Source: Gemmiger formicilis (GTDB taxonomy: Bacteria > Bacillota > Clostridia > Oscillospirales > Ruminococcaceae). From it: a stretch of 34,406 bases of DNA. How positions within the stretch are numbered: the first letter of the stretch is position 1; each line of letters starts with the position of its first letter. This document shows, piece by piece, positions 15,869-23,820 of this stretch. Location: assembly GCF_016900095.1 (NCBI RefSeq), contig NZ_JACJJP010000033.1:1-34406 (forward strand), read 5' to 3'. Both the position numbers and the translations under genes were made by a program. The notes beneath the pieces are model-generated. The model had not been told where the DNA came from and made no database searches. It worked only from the letters and a program-made list of their open reading frames with translations.

Positions 15869-16038
15869 TAATGGCTTGTCTATTTTTTATTTAATTTTGC
15901 GAACTCGATTATACGCTATCGATTTTGGGCCCGGAAAATCTGGAATTTCTGAAAATGTACCCGGTTTTTCGTATACATTTTTGGGCACAAAACGCCTCTT
16001 GCAAGCCCTCAATCTACACAGTAAAGGAGCGTATTGTC

Positions 16039-16888
16039 ATGGCAGAAAACCAAGTCCAAAACCCACCGGCTGAAAAAGTAATTACTCTTTCAGCCAGTCT
16101 GCTGGAACCCTTTCAGGGGCATCCATTCCGGGTGGCCAGCGGCGAGGAGATGGAACAACTGAAGGAGAGCATCCGGGAGTATGGTATCCTCTCACCGCTG
16201 CTGGTCCGCCCCCGTGGGGATGGCCGCTACGAGATCGTCAGCGGACACCGCCGCAAGGCCGCCTGCGAGGTCCTGGGCATTACCGAACTGCCGGTGCTGG
16301 TCCGGGATATGACTGACGACGAGGCGGTGATCCTGATGGTGGACAGCAACATCCAGCGGGAGCATATCCTGCCCAGCGAGAAGGCGTTTGCCTATAAGAT
16401 GAAGATGGAGGCCGTGAAGCATCAGGGAAAGACAATGGTAGAGGCAACTTGTGGACAACTTGGCCACAAGTCAAGAGATAGCTTGTCGCAGACGGAAAGT
16501 GGCCGCACCGTCCAGCGCTACATCCGCTTGACCCACCTGATTTCTTCCATCCTCCAAATGGTGGATGAATACCAGATTGCCTTCAATCCGGCGGTAGAAA
16601 TCTCCTACCTGACCGAGGAACACCAGCGAATGCTCAAGGAGGAGATGGACGCCTGTCAGGCCACACCGTCCCTCACCCAGTCCCGCACCCTCAAACAAAT
16701 GAGCAAGGAGGGAACGCTGACCCGGGAATACCTGCATCACCTGCTCACCGAGGAAAAGCCCAACCAGCGGCAGAAGTTCTTCCTCAATCAGGAGGACGTG
16801 CAGCGGTATTTTCCCAAGCACTACACCACGCAGCAGATGCAGCAGGTCATTCTCCATCTGCTCCACACCTGGCAGCACAAACGCGGCT
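16039..16888 (+). pseudogene. parB: ParB/Spo0J-type partition protein, 3' end replaced
   Basis: About 283 codons of a ParB protein: the ParB/Srx-like N-domain (residues about 15-105) with VSGHRRKAA (GHRR box, residues 68-75), then NIQREHILPSEKA and the central helix-turn-helix region. It would bind centromere-like sites in an element's partition or conjugation module; no ParA is in the window. The ATG at 16039 has AAAGGAG upstream. At about 16,888 the frame passes, without a stop, into the antisense of GyrI and TfoX and ends only at TGA 17178, adding about 96 foreign residues. ParB relatives of such elements end near this point, so only a few native residues seem lost and it may still work. 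Confidence 0.75.
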
Positions 16889-17058
16889 ACCGCATACAAA
16901 AGGCCGATAGCCTGTTTGTAGGCACCGTTTTCCTCGTTGGGATTGCCATGTCCGCGCACCGCCAGAAAGTTCATGGCAGGCACCGTGACGATACCCGGCG
17001 TTTTGGGCGGCAGATAAAATTCCTTGTATTCTTTCTTGTAGTCGAATGCCATACTCAT
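16889..17058 (-). pseudogene. Truncated GyrI-like gene (copy B)
   Basis: The first 57 or so codons of the GyrI-like gene (MSMAFDYKKEYKEFY ... IGLLYAV) match the intact copy at 2823-3470 with two substitutions, V28A and D39N. After that the sequence becomes antisense ParB. Read on the minus strand the frame stays open to 16471, giving a 195-residue chimera with a non-native C-terminus that is unlikely to fold. The start still overlaps the TfoX stop as in copy A. Confidence 0.88.
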
Positions 17059-17378
17059 TTCCTCCGCTTTTGGGATGCCGCTTTGCGCAGCGCTTCACAG
17101 GTGATGCGGGTCAATTCCACCGCCATGGTGGGGTCGTCCACGTCCTCTATCACAAAAGAATCGCTGGCTCCTTCATGAGATGGGGCTTTCGGCAGGCCGG
17201 GAAAGGCCATTTCTCCCTGTGGTGTAATTTTGATAAACAACTGGTCATCGCAGATGACGGCGAAGAAGGTCCCGTCGCAGAACAGGCCGTATTCTCCGAA
17301 CATTTTGCGGGCACGGACGCTTCCGGCACCGCGCAGCTGTTCCACCACATACTCCACGTAATCAGGATGGGATGCCAT
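17055..17378 (-). CDS. TfoX/Sxy N-terminal domain protein (copy B)
   Basis: A 107-residue protein equal to copy A except S5P, N20S, A57M, D61G and L76V; the RKMFGEYGLFCDG core is unchanged. It follows the WYL copy B stop by 2 bases with the same GGAGG ribosome site. Since the downstream operon is broken, this copy is expressed only with its WYL regulator and the GyrI stub. Confidence 0.87.
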   Translation of the reverse strand: MASHPDYVEYVVEQLRGAGSVRARKMFGEYGLFCDGTFFAVICDDQLFIKITPQGEMAFPGLPKAPSHEGASDSFVIEDVDDPTMAVELTRITCEALRKAASQKRRK

Positions 17379-17380
17379 CG

Positions 17381-18292
17381 CTACCTCCGTTTCTCATAGC
17401 GCTGGGCCAGCCGCCTGACAAGAGCCCCCAGCTGTTCCCGCAACTCGGCAGGCTCCAGCAGCTCAGCGCCGTCTCCAAAGGTGAGAATCCAGCTGATTAC
17501 ACTGTCTGCATCCGGGAAACCCCGGCGGAAAAGCAAGGAGCCGTCCGGCTGTACGGCAAAGCTGTCTGCACCGTATTCTTCCACCAGCCGCCAACGGCAG
17601 GCCGGGGCAAAACGAACACACACCTGATATTGGGCGGGATAAATCCGCTCCGGGTCCAGATCCGGCAAAGGGGCTGGGCGTGGTGTAAAGGGATCTCCGG
17701 CAGAAAGGTTTGTCATGCGGTTGAGCTTGAACAGGCGGAAGTCCTGCCGGGTTTGACACCAGCCCCACAGATACCATGTGGACCAATGAAAGACCAGATA
17801 ATAGGGCTCCACGCTGCGCACCGATGTGCCCTTGGGCGCGTCGTAAGTGAAATGTACAAGGTGGTGCTGCTCCATGGCATTCTGTATGGCCTCGATTTTA
17901 GGGGCAAGGCTGCTTTTGTACCACGAGGACAAATCAATGAGCATGTGGGTGCCGCCGGATATCAGGGGGCTGTTTCCAGCGGACAGCTTTTCCATGAGCT
18001 GAGCATAGCGCCGGGTGCCGCTGACACTGTCCAGACTGCGCAGCCCCGCCAGAATGGCCTGCATCTCCGGGGCAGTGAGCACTGTGCGGTCCACCCGGTA
18101 TCCCTCCATGATGGAGATCCCGCCGCCAGCACCCTGTGCGGTGGTGATGGGGATGCCTGCCCGACAGAGGGCTTCAATATCCCGCTGGATGGTGCGGCGG
18201 GACACTTCGAACTGCTCCGCCAGTTCCGGTGCGGTGACCTGTTTTCGCTGAAGAAGGATAGACAAAATGCCGATCAGCCGATCCATTTTCAT
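17381..18292 (-). CDS. YafY-type HTH/WYL transcriptional regulator (copy B)
   Basis: A 303-residue regulator with the same domain order as copy A and ten substitutions, among them E17K, V25A and R53Q close to the DNA-binding winged helix. The recognition helix VSRRTIQRDIEAL is identical, so both proteins may bind the same operator and cross-regulate. The start ATG 18292 has AAGGCGGT upstream as in copy A. Confidence 0.89.
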   Translation of the reverse strand: MKMDRLIGILSILLQRKQVTAPELAEQFEVSRRTIQRDIEALCRAGIPITTAQGAGGGISIMEGYRVDRTVLTAPEMQAILAGLRSLDSVSGTRRYAQLMEKLSAGNSPLISGGTHMLIDLSSWYKSSLAPKIEAIQNAMEQHHLVHFTYDAPKGTSVRSVEPYYLVFHWSTWYLWGWCQTRQDFRLFKLNRMTNLSAGDPFTPRPAPLPDLDPERIYPAQYQVCVRFAPACRWRLVEEYGADSFAVQPDGSLLFRRGFPDADSVISWILTFGDGAELLEPAELREQLGALVRRLAQRYEKRR

Positions 18293-18322
18293 GGAAACCA
18301 CCGCCTTTGTTCTTTTGTCTGT

Positions 18323-18361
18323 ATTATACCATAGCAACCGGACAACTGTCTGTCATGTTTG
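18323..18361 (-). promoter_or_regulatory. WYL promoter region and candidate operator (copy B)
   Basis: TATAAT (minus strand, 18323-18328) and the upstream 26 bases (18336-18361) are the same as in copy A, while the bases between and beyond differ. Conservation of just this stretch supports a regulatory site for the WYL proteins. Confidence 0.5.
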
Positions 18362-18393
18362 ACTTTGCGGGAATGTTTTTCTACGGTTCCAGC

Positions 18394-18435
18394 AAAAAGA
18401 GCCCTGAACTGTCATAAACAGTCAGGGCCTTTTTC
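18394..18435. terminator. Terminator at the end of the phosphoesterase operon
   Basis: GCCCTGAACTGT pairs with ACAGTCAGGGC (one bulged base) and is flanked by A5 and T5 tracts. On the minus strand it ends the def-to-phosphoesterase operon; its stem overlaps the phosphoesterase stop region by a few bases. Confidence 0.8.
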
Positions 18436-18907
18436 ACGCGCGATTTTCCGGCAATGTTTCATGCGGGATGCTGATTTTTTCCACTTGTATCCTTCCGTTT
18501 TCCACCCGGGCCATCATCATGGTGATTTCCTGATGGAATCGGCGGGGACCGCAGGAGCCGGGATTGAGCCAAAGCCGCCCTTCCCTCTCCTCCTGCAGGT
18601 ATTTGTGCGAGTGACCGAAGACCACCACATCCACACCGGTCATGTCCGCCGGAAGTTCCTTTTTGTTGTGTACCATGTAAAAGGTCAGCCCCTCCAGGGT
18701 GACGGTAAGGTCGTGGGGGATGGTCTCAGCCCATTCTTTGTCGTTGTTGCCGCGCACAACATACAGGGGCGCGTACTGCCGCAATTCATCCACAATACTC
18801 TGCTTGTTGATGTCGCCGCCATGGAGGATGGCATCGGCGGTTTTCAGGTATTCCTTCACCTGGGGACGCAGCAGGCCGTGGGTGTCGGAGAGAATGACAA
18901 GCTTCAT
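18434..18907 (-). CDS. YfcE/MJ0936-type metallophosphoesterase
   Basis: A 157-residue metallophosphoesterase with all metal-binding motifs: D8 and H10 in SDTHG, D32 in GDIN, N54 in GNND, H80 in VHN and H99/H101 in GHSH. Such enzymes hydrolyse phosphodiesters with two metal ions; the natural substrate is uncertain. The ATG 18907 overlaps the stop of the SDR gene (ATGA), so translation is coupled. It is the last gene of a four-gene operon. Confidence 0.92.
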   Translation of the reverse strand: MKLVILSDTHGLLRPQVKEYLKTADAILHGGDINKQSIVDELRQYAPLYVVRGNNDKEWAETIPHDLTVTLEGLTFYMVHNKKELPADMTGVDVVVFGHSHKYLQEEREGRLWLNPGSCGPRRFHQEITMMMARVENGRIQVEKISIPHETLPENRA

Positions 18908-19620
18908 CGGGCATCGCCCCCCTGCAAGGTCCACCCAAAATCGTTGTGGTAAATCATCTGGCGGGTCATGCCGCCGTCGATGCAGATGTTCTCCCCGGTG
19001 ATGAACCCGGCTTTTTCCGAGCAAAGATACAGCACCATATTGGCAATGTCCAGGGGATTGCCAACCCGGCCCGCCGGCTGCTGGGTGGCGTCGGGGCCCT
19101 TATAGACAGTATATTGGGTATCGATCCAGCCGGGAGAGATGGAGTTCACCCGCACCTTGCCTGCCAGGCTTACGGCCAGGGCATGGGTCAGGGCCGAAAT
19201 GCCGCCCTTGGCTGCGGTGTAGCTTTCGGTCTGGGGTTGGCTCATCCTGTCCCGGGAAGAAGAGATATTCACAATGGCTGCCTCGGGGGCAAAATGCGGC
19301 GTGAACAGTTTGGTGAGGTAGAACGGCGCCGTAACCCCCACCCGCAGAGCGTAGTTGAATTCCTCATAGGTGCAGGCATCCAGCCCCTTCATCAAGGGCA
19401 GGGCGTTGTTGATCAGGTAATCCACATGACCGTATTCCGCAACGACTTTGCGGGAAAAATCTTCCAGAACTGTCTGGTCGGCCAGGTCTCCCACATAGTA
19501 ACTGTTGGGCTGCAGGTCGATGATACACACCCGGGCACCTTCTTTCCGGAATTCTTCGGCAATGGCCCTGCCGATGCCGTTGGCGCCGCCGGTGACAACG
19601 GCCACTTTATTTTCAAACAT
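18904..19620 (-). CDS. SDR family NAD(P)-dependent oxidoreductase
   Basis: A 238-residue classical short-chain dehydrogenase: cofactor loop TGGANGIG (residues 10-17), D35 after strand 2 (favouring NAD), NNA at 71-73, catalytic serine at about 120-122 and YTAAK with Y134 and K138, then ISPGWIDT and IDGG near the end. The substrate cannot be assigned. AAGGAG precedes the ATG at 19620. It is the third gene of the operon after peptide deformylase and the TIGR04076 protein. Confidence 0.92.
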   Translation of the reverse strand: MFENKVAVVTGGANGIGRAIAEEFRKEGARVCIIDLQPNSYYVGDLADQTVLEDFSRKVVAEYGHVDYLINNALPLMKGLDACTYEEFNYALRVGVTAPFYLTKLFTPHFAPEAAIVNISSSRDRMSQPQTESYTAAKGGISALTHALAVSLAGKVRVNSISPGWIDTQYTVYKGPDATQQPAGRVGNPLDIANMVLYLCSEKAGFITGENICIDGGMTRQMIYHNDFGWTLQGGDAR

Positions 19621-19631
19621 ACGAATTCTCC

Positions 19632-19946
19632 TTATTCTGCATCTTCATCCAAAGCTTCCACCAGAAAACTGACCGGCCGGAACCCGTCGTTGCAGGAAAG
19701 CATGGCAGATCTGGGATTTTTCATCCAGCCTTCGTAAAAGTTTTCGGCCCCATGGCTCAAGGCCAGCACAAAGGGAGACAGGGTATCCCAGGCGCTCTGG
19801 CAGAGTCCTTCCGGCTTTTCCCAGCCGTTAGCGATGAATACCTGCCCCTGGTACAGATCGCAGGCATGGGAAAGGGGGTTTTCGTACTGCGCCATCAGGT
19901 CCTGATAGACGGTGATGCGCATGACGGTGATCCTGCATTTTTTCAT
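19632..19946 (-). CDS. TIGR04076 family protein
   Basis: A 104-residue protein with the KKCRITVMRITVYQDL start and the KPEGLCQSAWDTLSPFVLAL and GWMKNP segments of the TIGR04076 family, small proteins of unknown function common in clostridia. The start at 19946 has GAGGG upstream and lies 12 bases after the peptide deformylase stop. The co-transcribed oxidoreductase downstream may share its pathway. Confidence 0.75.
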   Translation of the reverse strand: MKKCRITVMRITVYQDLMAQYENPLSHACDLYQGQVFIANGWEKPEGLCQSAWDTLSPFVLALSHGAENFYEGWMKNPRSAMLSCNDGFRPVSFLVEALDEDAE

Positions 19947-19958
19947 AAGCGTTTTCCC

Positions 19959-20369
19959 TCAGATAAGGATGCCCTCACAGTGGTCGATCTCGTGCTGGAT
20001 GATCTGGGCGGTCCAGCCGCTGAAGTTCTTAACACGGGACTGAAAGTTTTCGTTCTGCCATTGAACCTTGATGGTCTTCCACCTCTTGGTCGGCCGCACG
20101 CCGGTCAGGGACAGACAGCCTTCCTCGGTTTCATAGGGTCCGGATTTCCGCAGGATTTCGGGGTTGAACATGACCATATAATGGCCGTCATTGTCAAAAG
20201 CGATGATCCGCTTGTTGACGCCGATCATATTGGCCGCCATCCCCACACAGCCGTCTTTGTGGTGCTCCAGGGTTTCCAAAAGATCCACGGCCACGGGCAG
20301 GTCTGCCGGGGTGGCCGGCTCCGCTTTTTGGGCCAGAAAAGATTGTTCCCGGCAAATTTCACGAACCAT
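19959..20369 (-). CDS. def: Peptide deformylase (clostridial type)
   Basis: A 136-residue peptide deformylase, which removes the formyl group from nascent proteins using a metal ion. Motif 2 EGCLS (C85) and motif 3 QHEIDH (H126, E127, H130) are intact. Motif 1 reads GMAANMIG, so the usual glutamine is methionine (M48), a variant I associate with a clostridial subgroup. The protein is short, without the C-terminal helix of the Escherichia coli enzyme. ATG 20369 has AAGGAG upstream; the frame remains open to 20441 but the promoter lies there. It may be a second deformylase beside the housekeeping one. Confidence 0.85.
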   Translation of the reverse strand: MVREICREQSFLAQKAEPATPADLPVAVDLLETLEHHKDGCVGMAANMIGVNKRIIAFDNDGHYMVMFNPEILRKSGPYETEEGCLSLTGVRPTKRWKTIKVQWQNENFQSRVKNFSGWTAQIIQHEIDHCEGILI

Positions 20370-20405
20370 ACAGTTTTCTCCTTCGGGTTTGTTTTCTCTG
20401 TCTGC

Positions 20406-20435
20406 ATTATACAGGGTTTGGGAGCAACTAGGCAA
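20406..20435 (-). promoter_or_regulatory. Promoter of the def operon
   Basis: On the minus strand TTGCCT (20430-20435), 18 bases, TATAAT (20406-20411), 36 bases before the ATG. Confidence 0.6.
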
Positions 20436-20480
20436 GACCATGCCGGTGGATTGCGGCTCTCCCCTACCCTTTTCCCCATC

Positions 20481-20524
20481 AGCAAAGCGGCCCCCGACGA
20501 ATCTGTCGGGGGCCGCTTTGCTTG
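20481..20524 (-). terminator. Terminator after the AraC regulator gene
   Basis: AGCAAAGCGGCCCCCGAC pairs perfectly with GTCGGGGGCCGCTTTGCT over 18 bases with a six-base loop. The T tract is poor, but the stem is the strongest in the window and sits between the regulator stop and the def promoter. Confidence 0.75.
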
Positions 20525-20533
20525 CTATACTGT

Positions 20534-22852
20534 TCAGGGTTTGTTTTTGCCGGTCTGGTATTCACGTTTGTACTTGCCCGGCGTCATCCCCACTTCCCGG
20601 CTGAAGAACCGGATAAAGTTCTGTACATTGGAATAGTGCAGGGTTTCGGCCACCTGCGCCACCGACATATCGGTGGTGAGCAGCAGTTCCTTGGCCATTT
20701 CCAGTTTTTGAGACACGACCAGGTCGCTGAAATTGGTGTTGCGCTCGTTTTTCAGCACCTTCCAGATATAGCTGGCCGAATAATTCAACCGCTCGGCACA
20801 CTCGTTCAGGGACAAATCGCCGTTGGTCTGTTTGATCAGGGCAATCACGTTTTTGACCAGTTCACTGGTGTTGTCCCGGCGGAAATTGGCAAGCATATCC
20901 ATCACTGGCACGGCCACCTCTTCCATCAAAAAGGCTTTCATCTTTTCTTTGCTGTAGATCCGGCTGATTTCGGCAAACAGGCTGTCGCTGTGGTCAGCCA
21001 GAATCTTGCTCACCGAAAGACCTGCGTTTTCCGCCACCATGAGCAAGGTACTGACCAGGCGCTGCAGATAAAACATCCGCTCATACCCGCGTATCCCCTT
21101 TTCTTCCAGCCGGTCAATGAACACACCGATCAGGCGTTCGGTTTCCCGATGGTTGCAGGAGGTCAGTGCTGCCACGATCTCGTTTTCCAGCAGGGTGTCG
21201 TAGCTGTGTTCGGTATGGTTGTCCTCGGTGGGCGTGTAGAAGACCAGCTTGCGCGGCCCTTCTTCCGCAGAGGCTTCCCGGCTACGCAGCGCCTCGCGCG
21301 CTTCGTGCCAGGCCGAGGCAATCTGCTCCGGGTTGTCGAACATACGGCTCACACCGCCCACACACCGGAACCCAAGCCAGGCACTGACCAGCTTGGCCGC
21401 CCCTTTGTAGACGGTTTCCACGTTTGTGTTCAGTGCTTCTTCGTTGTCGCCGCCCACCACCATGACCACCGTGGCGTCCACCGCCACCGGGCAGAAGAAC
21501 AGGTACCGGCTGATTTCCACGGGCAGATGCTGCGTCACCGTCTGGGCAACGGCCTCCCGCACCGAACCGGTCATCTTCTTTTCAAAGACGATGTTCAGCA
21601 CCAGCAGCCGGTAGACCCCGAAGGGCTGGATGTTGAATTCCTGCATGGTATTGTGGATGGCGTCCAGAGTGGCCTCGCTGCGCAGAATATGCAGAAGGAA
21701 CTGCTGTTCCAGCTGGCGGCGCTGGGCCTGCACCAGTTTCTGCATATCCTTCTGGTTCTGGGCAGCCCGGGTCACGCCGGATGTCAGATAGTCAAATTCA
21801 TCCTGATCCTGTTCCCTCTGGCCAAACACACCGTTGGCCTGATCCAACAGTTCCCGGATGGGACGGTACAGGAAAGCACTGTTCCAGCGGCAGACCAGCA
21901 GTACCACCAGGGTAACCAGAAGAATCAGCAGCGAAATCCACAGCGCTGTTACAACAGAACCAAGATTCTGTTTTTCGTTGTAGGCCACGTAACAGGTGAT
22001 GCCGTTGAAGTTGATGGACTGGCCCTGAATCAGATAGCTGCCAAAACTGCCGGGGATACGCAGTTCGCCGTCGTCCACATTCCGCGTTGTGGACAGCGCC
22101 TCGGCCAGCTGGGCATCGGTGGCTGTGATGGGATCACGGTTGGCGTCCAACAAGGCCACATCATAGCCAAGGGGCTTCCACTCCGCCGCCATATCGGACA
22201 GCCACTCCATATCCAGATGGATCATCAGCAACCCCACCAGGCCGTCCTTCACCGAAGTGATGCGCGCCACCAGGCAGCGCCCGGATACATCCAGGTACAT
22301 GCTGGAGGTGCCCCGCACTTCGGCGCCCGTCTGGTTGACCCAATACAGTGTTGCCGCCTGGTCCCGCTGTGCCTGAATAAAGTTTTGAATTTCTTCCTGG
22401 TTTTTCATGCGCGCCAGGGGAAACATGCCCACATTGCTCAGCACCCAGCCGTAGCGAAGATTGATATACTCATACCCCGCCACATAGGTGTCCACATAGT
22501 CACCGCCCCGCAGCAGCTCCTGGGCATCCCGCAGGTTGCTGTACCGGCTGTAGGGAATTTCCACACAGCTTTCCATCCAGGTAAAGCTGGAATTCCGCAA
22601 GGCAGCCAGGTAATACTTGCGCAGCGCATCAAAGGCACTGGTCATACGCACCGCCGCGCTGGCGGTTACCTCTCCCAGTTTGGCATGGCCGCGGGTGGTT
22701 TCGCCGCGGTAGTACAACAGGCCGGACAAAAGGCCGCCGATCAGCAGCGGAATGGCCACCAGCAAGACCAGGCGGTTGAAGATCAGCGTTTCATATCGGC
22801 TGCGCTGTTTTTCCTTCACAGTCTGGTTATTTGTAGGTTTCCGGGTTTCCAC
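20534..22852 (-). CDS. Membrane-bound AraC/YesN-type regulator
   Basis: A 772-residue single-chain sensor-regulator. One membrane helix at about 27-47 and another at about 300-325 (VVTALWISLLILLVTLVVLLV) enclose an extracytoplasmic Cache-like domain. A HAMP-like linker and a middle domain follow, and the last 100 residues form the AraC helix-turn-helix pair (LSLNECAERLNYSASYIWKVL ... MSVAQVAETLHYSN). Such proteins sense sugars or the loaded binding protein outside and switch on neighbouring polysaccharide genes, here presumably the RG-I locus. It has its own promoter and is separated from the CE4-like gene by 153 bases. Confidence 0.9.
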   Translation of the reverse strand: METRKPTNNQTVKEKQRSRYETLIFNRLVLLVAIPLLIGGLLSGLLYYRGETTRGHAKLGEVTASAAVRMTSAFDALRKYYLAALRNSSFTWMESCVEIPYSRYSNLRDAQELLRGGDYVDTYVAGYEYINLRYGWVLSNVGMFPLARMKNQEEIQNFIQAQRDQAATLYWVNQTGAEVRGTSSMYLDVSGRCLVARITSVKDGLVGLLMIHLDMEWLSDMAAEWKPLGYDVALLDANRDPITATDAQLAEALSTTRNVDDGELRIPGSFGSYLIQGQSINFNGITCYVAYNEKQNLGSVVTALWISLLILLVTLVVLLVCRWNSAFLYRPIRELLDQANGVFGQREQDQDEFDYLTSGVTRAAQNQKDMQKLVQAQRRQLEQQFLLHILRSEATLDAIHNTMQEFNIQPFGVYRLLVLNIVFEKKMTGSVREAVAQTVTQHLPVEISRYLFFCPVAVDATVVMVVGGDNEEALNTNVETVYKGAAKLVSAWLGFRCVGGVSRMFDNPEQIASAWHEAREALRSREASAEEGPRKLVFYTPTEDNHTEHSYDTLLENEIVAALTSCNHRETERLIGVFIDRLEEKGIRGYERMFYLQRLVSTLLMVAENAGLSVSKILADHSDSLFAEISRIYSKEKMKAFLMEEVAVPVMDMLANFRRDNTSELVKNVIALIKQTNGDLSLNECAERLNYSASYIWKVLKNERNTNFSDLVVSQKLEMAKELLLTTDMSVAQVAETLHYSNVQNFIRFFSREVGMTPGKYKREYQTGKNKP

Positions 22853-22965
22853 AAGTTTCCTCCCTTGTTGCGGCTAACGGTGCACAATGGCCGGTGTCCT
22901 GCCGCCCCGGACATCTTCGGCCAGAATGGATAAGAGAAGACACGGCAGCCGTCGTGCCATTTTTA

Positions 22966-22995
22966 ATGATACGATTTTTCTTGACGAGAATCAAG
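22966..22995 (-). promoter_or_regulatory. Promoter of the AraC regulator with overlapping inverted repeat
   Basis: On the minus strand TTGATT (22989-22994), 17 bases, TATCAT (22966-22971). CTTGA-N6-TCAAG (22980-22995) overlaps the -35 and could be an operator. Confidence 0.55.
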
Positions 22996-23005
22996 TCATT
23001 TCATA

Positions 23006-23815
23006 TTACAACCGCACGGTGGCACCGCCGGGAATTTCCAGGCGGTCGCCGTCCACCTCAATCCACACCGACTGTGCCGCCGGGTTGTGCACCATATCTG
23101 CCGCCACCGTAAACTGCAGGCGCCGGGCATCCTCCAGATAGTCCACGATCTGGATGTTGGTGGCGTACCAGGTATCGTCCTTGCCGGCCACCATATCGCA
23201 GAATCGTTCCATCTGGGCCCAGTCGTCCTCACAGGTAAACTCAAAGCTGTGGCCCCACACATACATCATATACAGGTACTGGGTTTTGAACAACGCCGCA
23301 AACCGTTTTCCGTCTTCCAGCAGCTGGTGGGTGTGGTGGCAGGTGGATTTCCAGGTCATGAAATCGTTGGGAATGGCAAAGTCATGGGTATCCCCCACCA
23401 CCCGGGCATACCGGATGCCCAGGGAGGGCAGCATGGCCGCAATTTCCGGGGTCCAGCTGCCGTTGGGATAAGCCAGCCCCCGCACCGGATACCCCATCAC
23501 CGATTCCAGGCCCAGGCGGTCTTCCAGAATCTGCCGGGCCACCTGATCGATGGGGCTGCGGGCAATGGTGGGATGCAAACAGGTGTGGCAGGCCACCTCA
23601 TGACCCCGGTACAGCTCCCGCCACTCGCTGGGGGGAACACGGTCCTCCCACAACAGGCCGGCGTTCAGGTTGAAGGTACCCCGCACCCCGTAGCGGTTGA
23701 ACAGTTCCACCAGGCGGCGGTCTTCCAGACGTCCGTCATCAAAGCTCATGGTCAGCACCTTGTGCCGCCCGCCGGGGAAACAGATATAAATATTTTTCAG
23801 TTTCGGCAATTCCAT
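23006..23815 (-). CDS. CE4-like polysaccharide deacetylase
   Basis: A 269-residue protein with the carbohydrate esterase 4 (NodB) core: MSFDDG with the aspartate pair near residue 26, CHTCLHP (HxxxHP metal site) near residue 78 and GLAYPNGSW. The usual later motif is replaced by YVWGHSFEF. It should remove acetyl (or another acyl) groups from sugars by a metal-dependent mechanism. No signal peptide, so it is probably cytoplasmic and acts on imported oligomers. ATG 23815 has AAGGAG 10 bases upstream; the GTG at 23824 sits too close to that site. It is the last gene of the RG-I operon. Confidence 0.82.
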   Translation of the reverse strand: MELPKLKNIYICFPGGRHKVLTMSFDDGRLEDRRLVELFNRYGVRGTFNLNAGLLWEDRVPPSEWRELYRGHEVACHTCLHPTIARSPIDQVARQILEDRLGLESVMGYPVRGLAYPNGSWTPEIAAMLPSLGIRYARVVGDTHDFAIPNDFMTWKSTCHHTHQLLEDGKRFAALFKTQYLYMMYVWGHSFEFTCEDDWAQMERFCDMVAGKDDTWYATNIQIVDYLEDARRLQFTVAADMVHNPAAQSVWIEVDGDRLEIPGGATVRL

Positions 23816-23820
23816 GGGAT

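Larger units (their letters stand above)
14567..15931. repeat. 12-base direct repeat bracketing the insertion sequence
   Basis: CGATTTTGGGCC occurs at 14567-14578 and again at 15920-15931. It is too far from the inverted repeats (24 and 51 bases) to be a simple target duplication. It could be a remnant of a site shared by two element ends, or chance. Confidence 0.35.
8739..16888. mobile_element. Integrative-element segment, borders uncertain
   Basis: RepA helicase, RHH mobilisation protein, large serine recombinase, DUF6076-like protein and ParB together are the gene set of a clostridial integrative or mobilisable element. No relaxase, coupling protein or type IV secretion genes are present, so it is a fragment or rearranged. 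The right edge is sharp, at the ParB/GyrI junction. The left edge is unknown; it may include the Fic and DUF2971 genes. Confidence 0.55.
16889..18382. repeat. Direct duplication, copy B
   Basis: This is the partner of 3301-4796, in the same orientation. Protein differences (5 of 107 in TfoX, 10 of 303 in WYL) show diverged rather than fresh copies. The left edge coincides with the ParB junction; the right edge leads into a terminator and the phosphoesterase gene, unlike copy A. Confidence 0.92.

Noticed and set aside
16471-16888. The minus-strand continuation of the GyrI stub as a real 195-residue protein
   Set aside because: The added part is only antisense ParB sequence, without any domain features.
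20522-22933. An 803-codon plus-strand frame
   Set aside because: It is antisense to the AraC-type regulator, which has membrane helices and a helix-turn-helix domain. The frame is rich in His, Gln and Pro, as shadow frames are.
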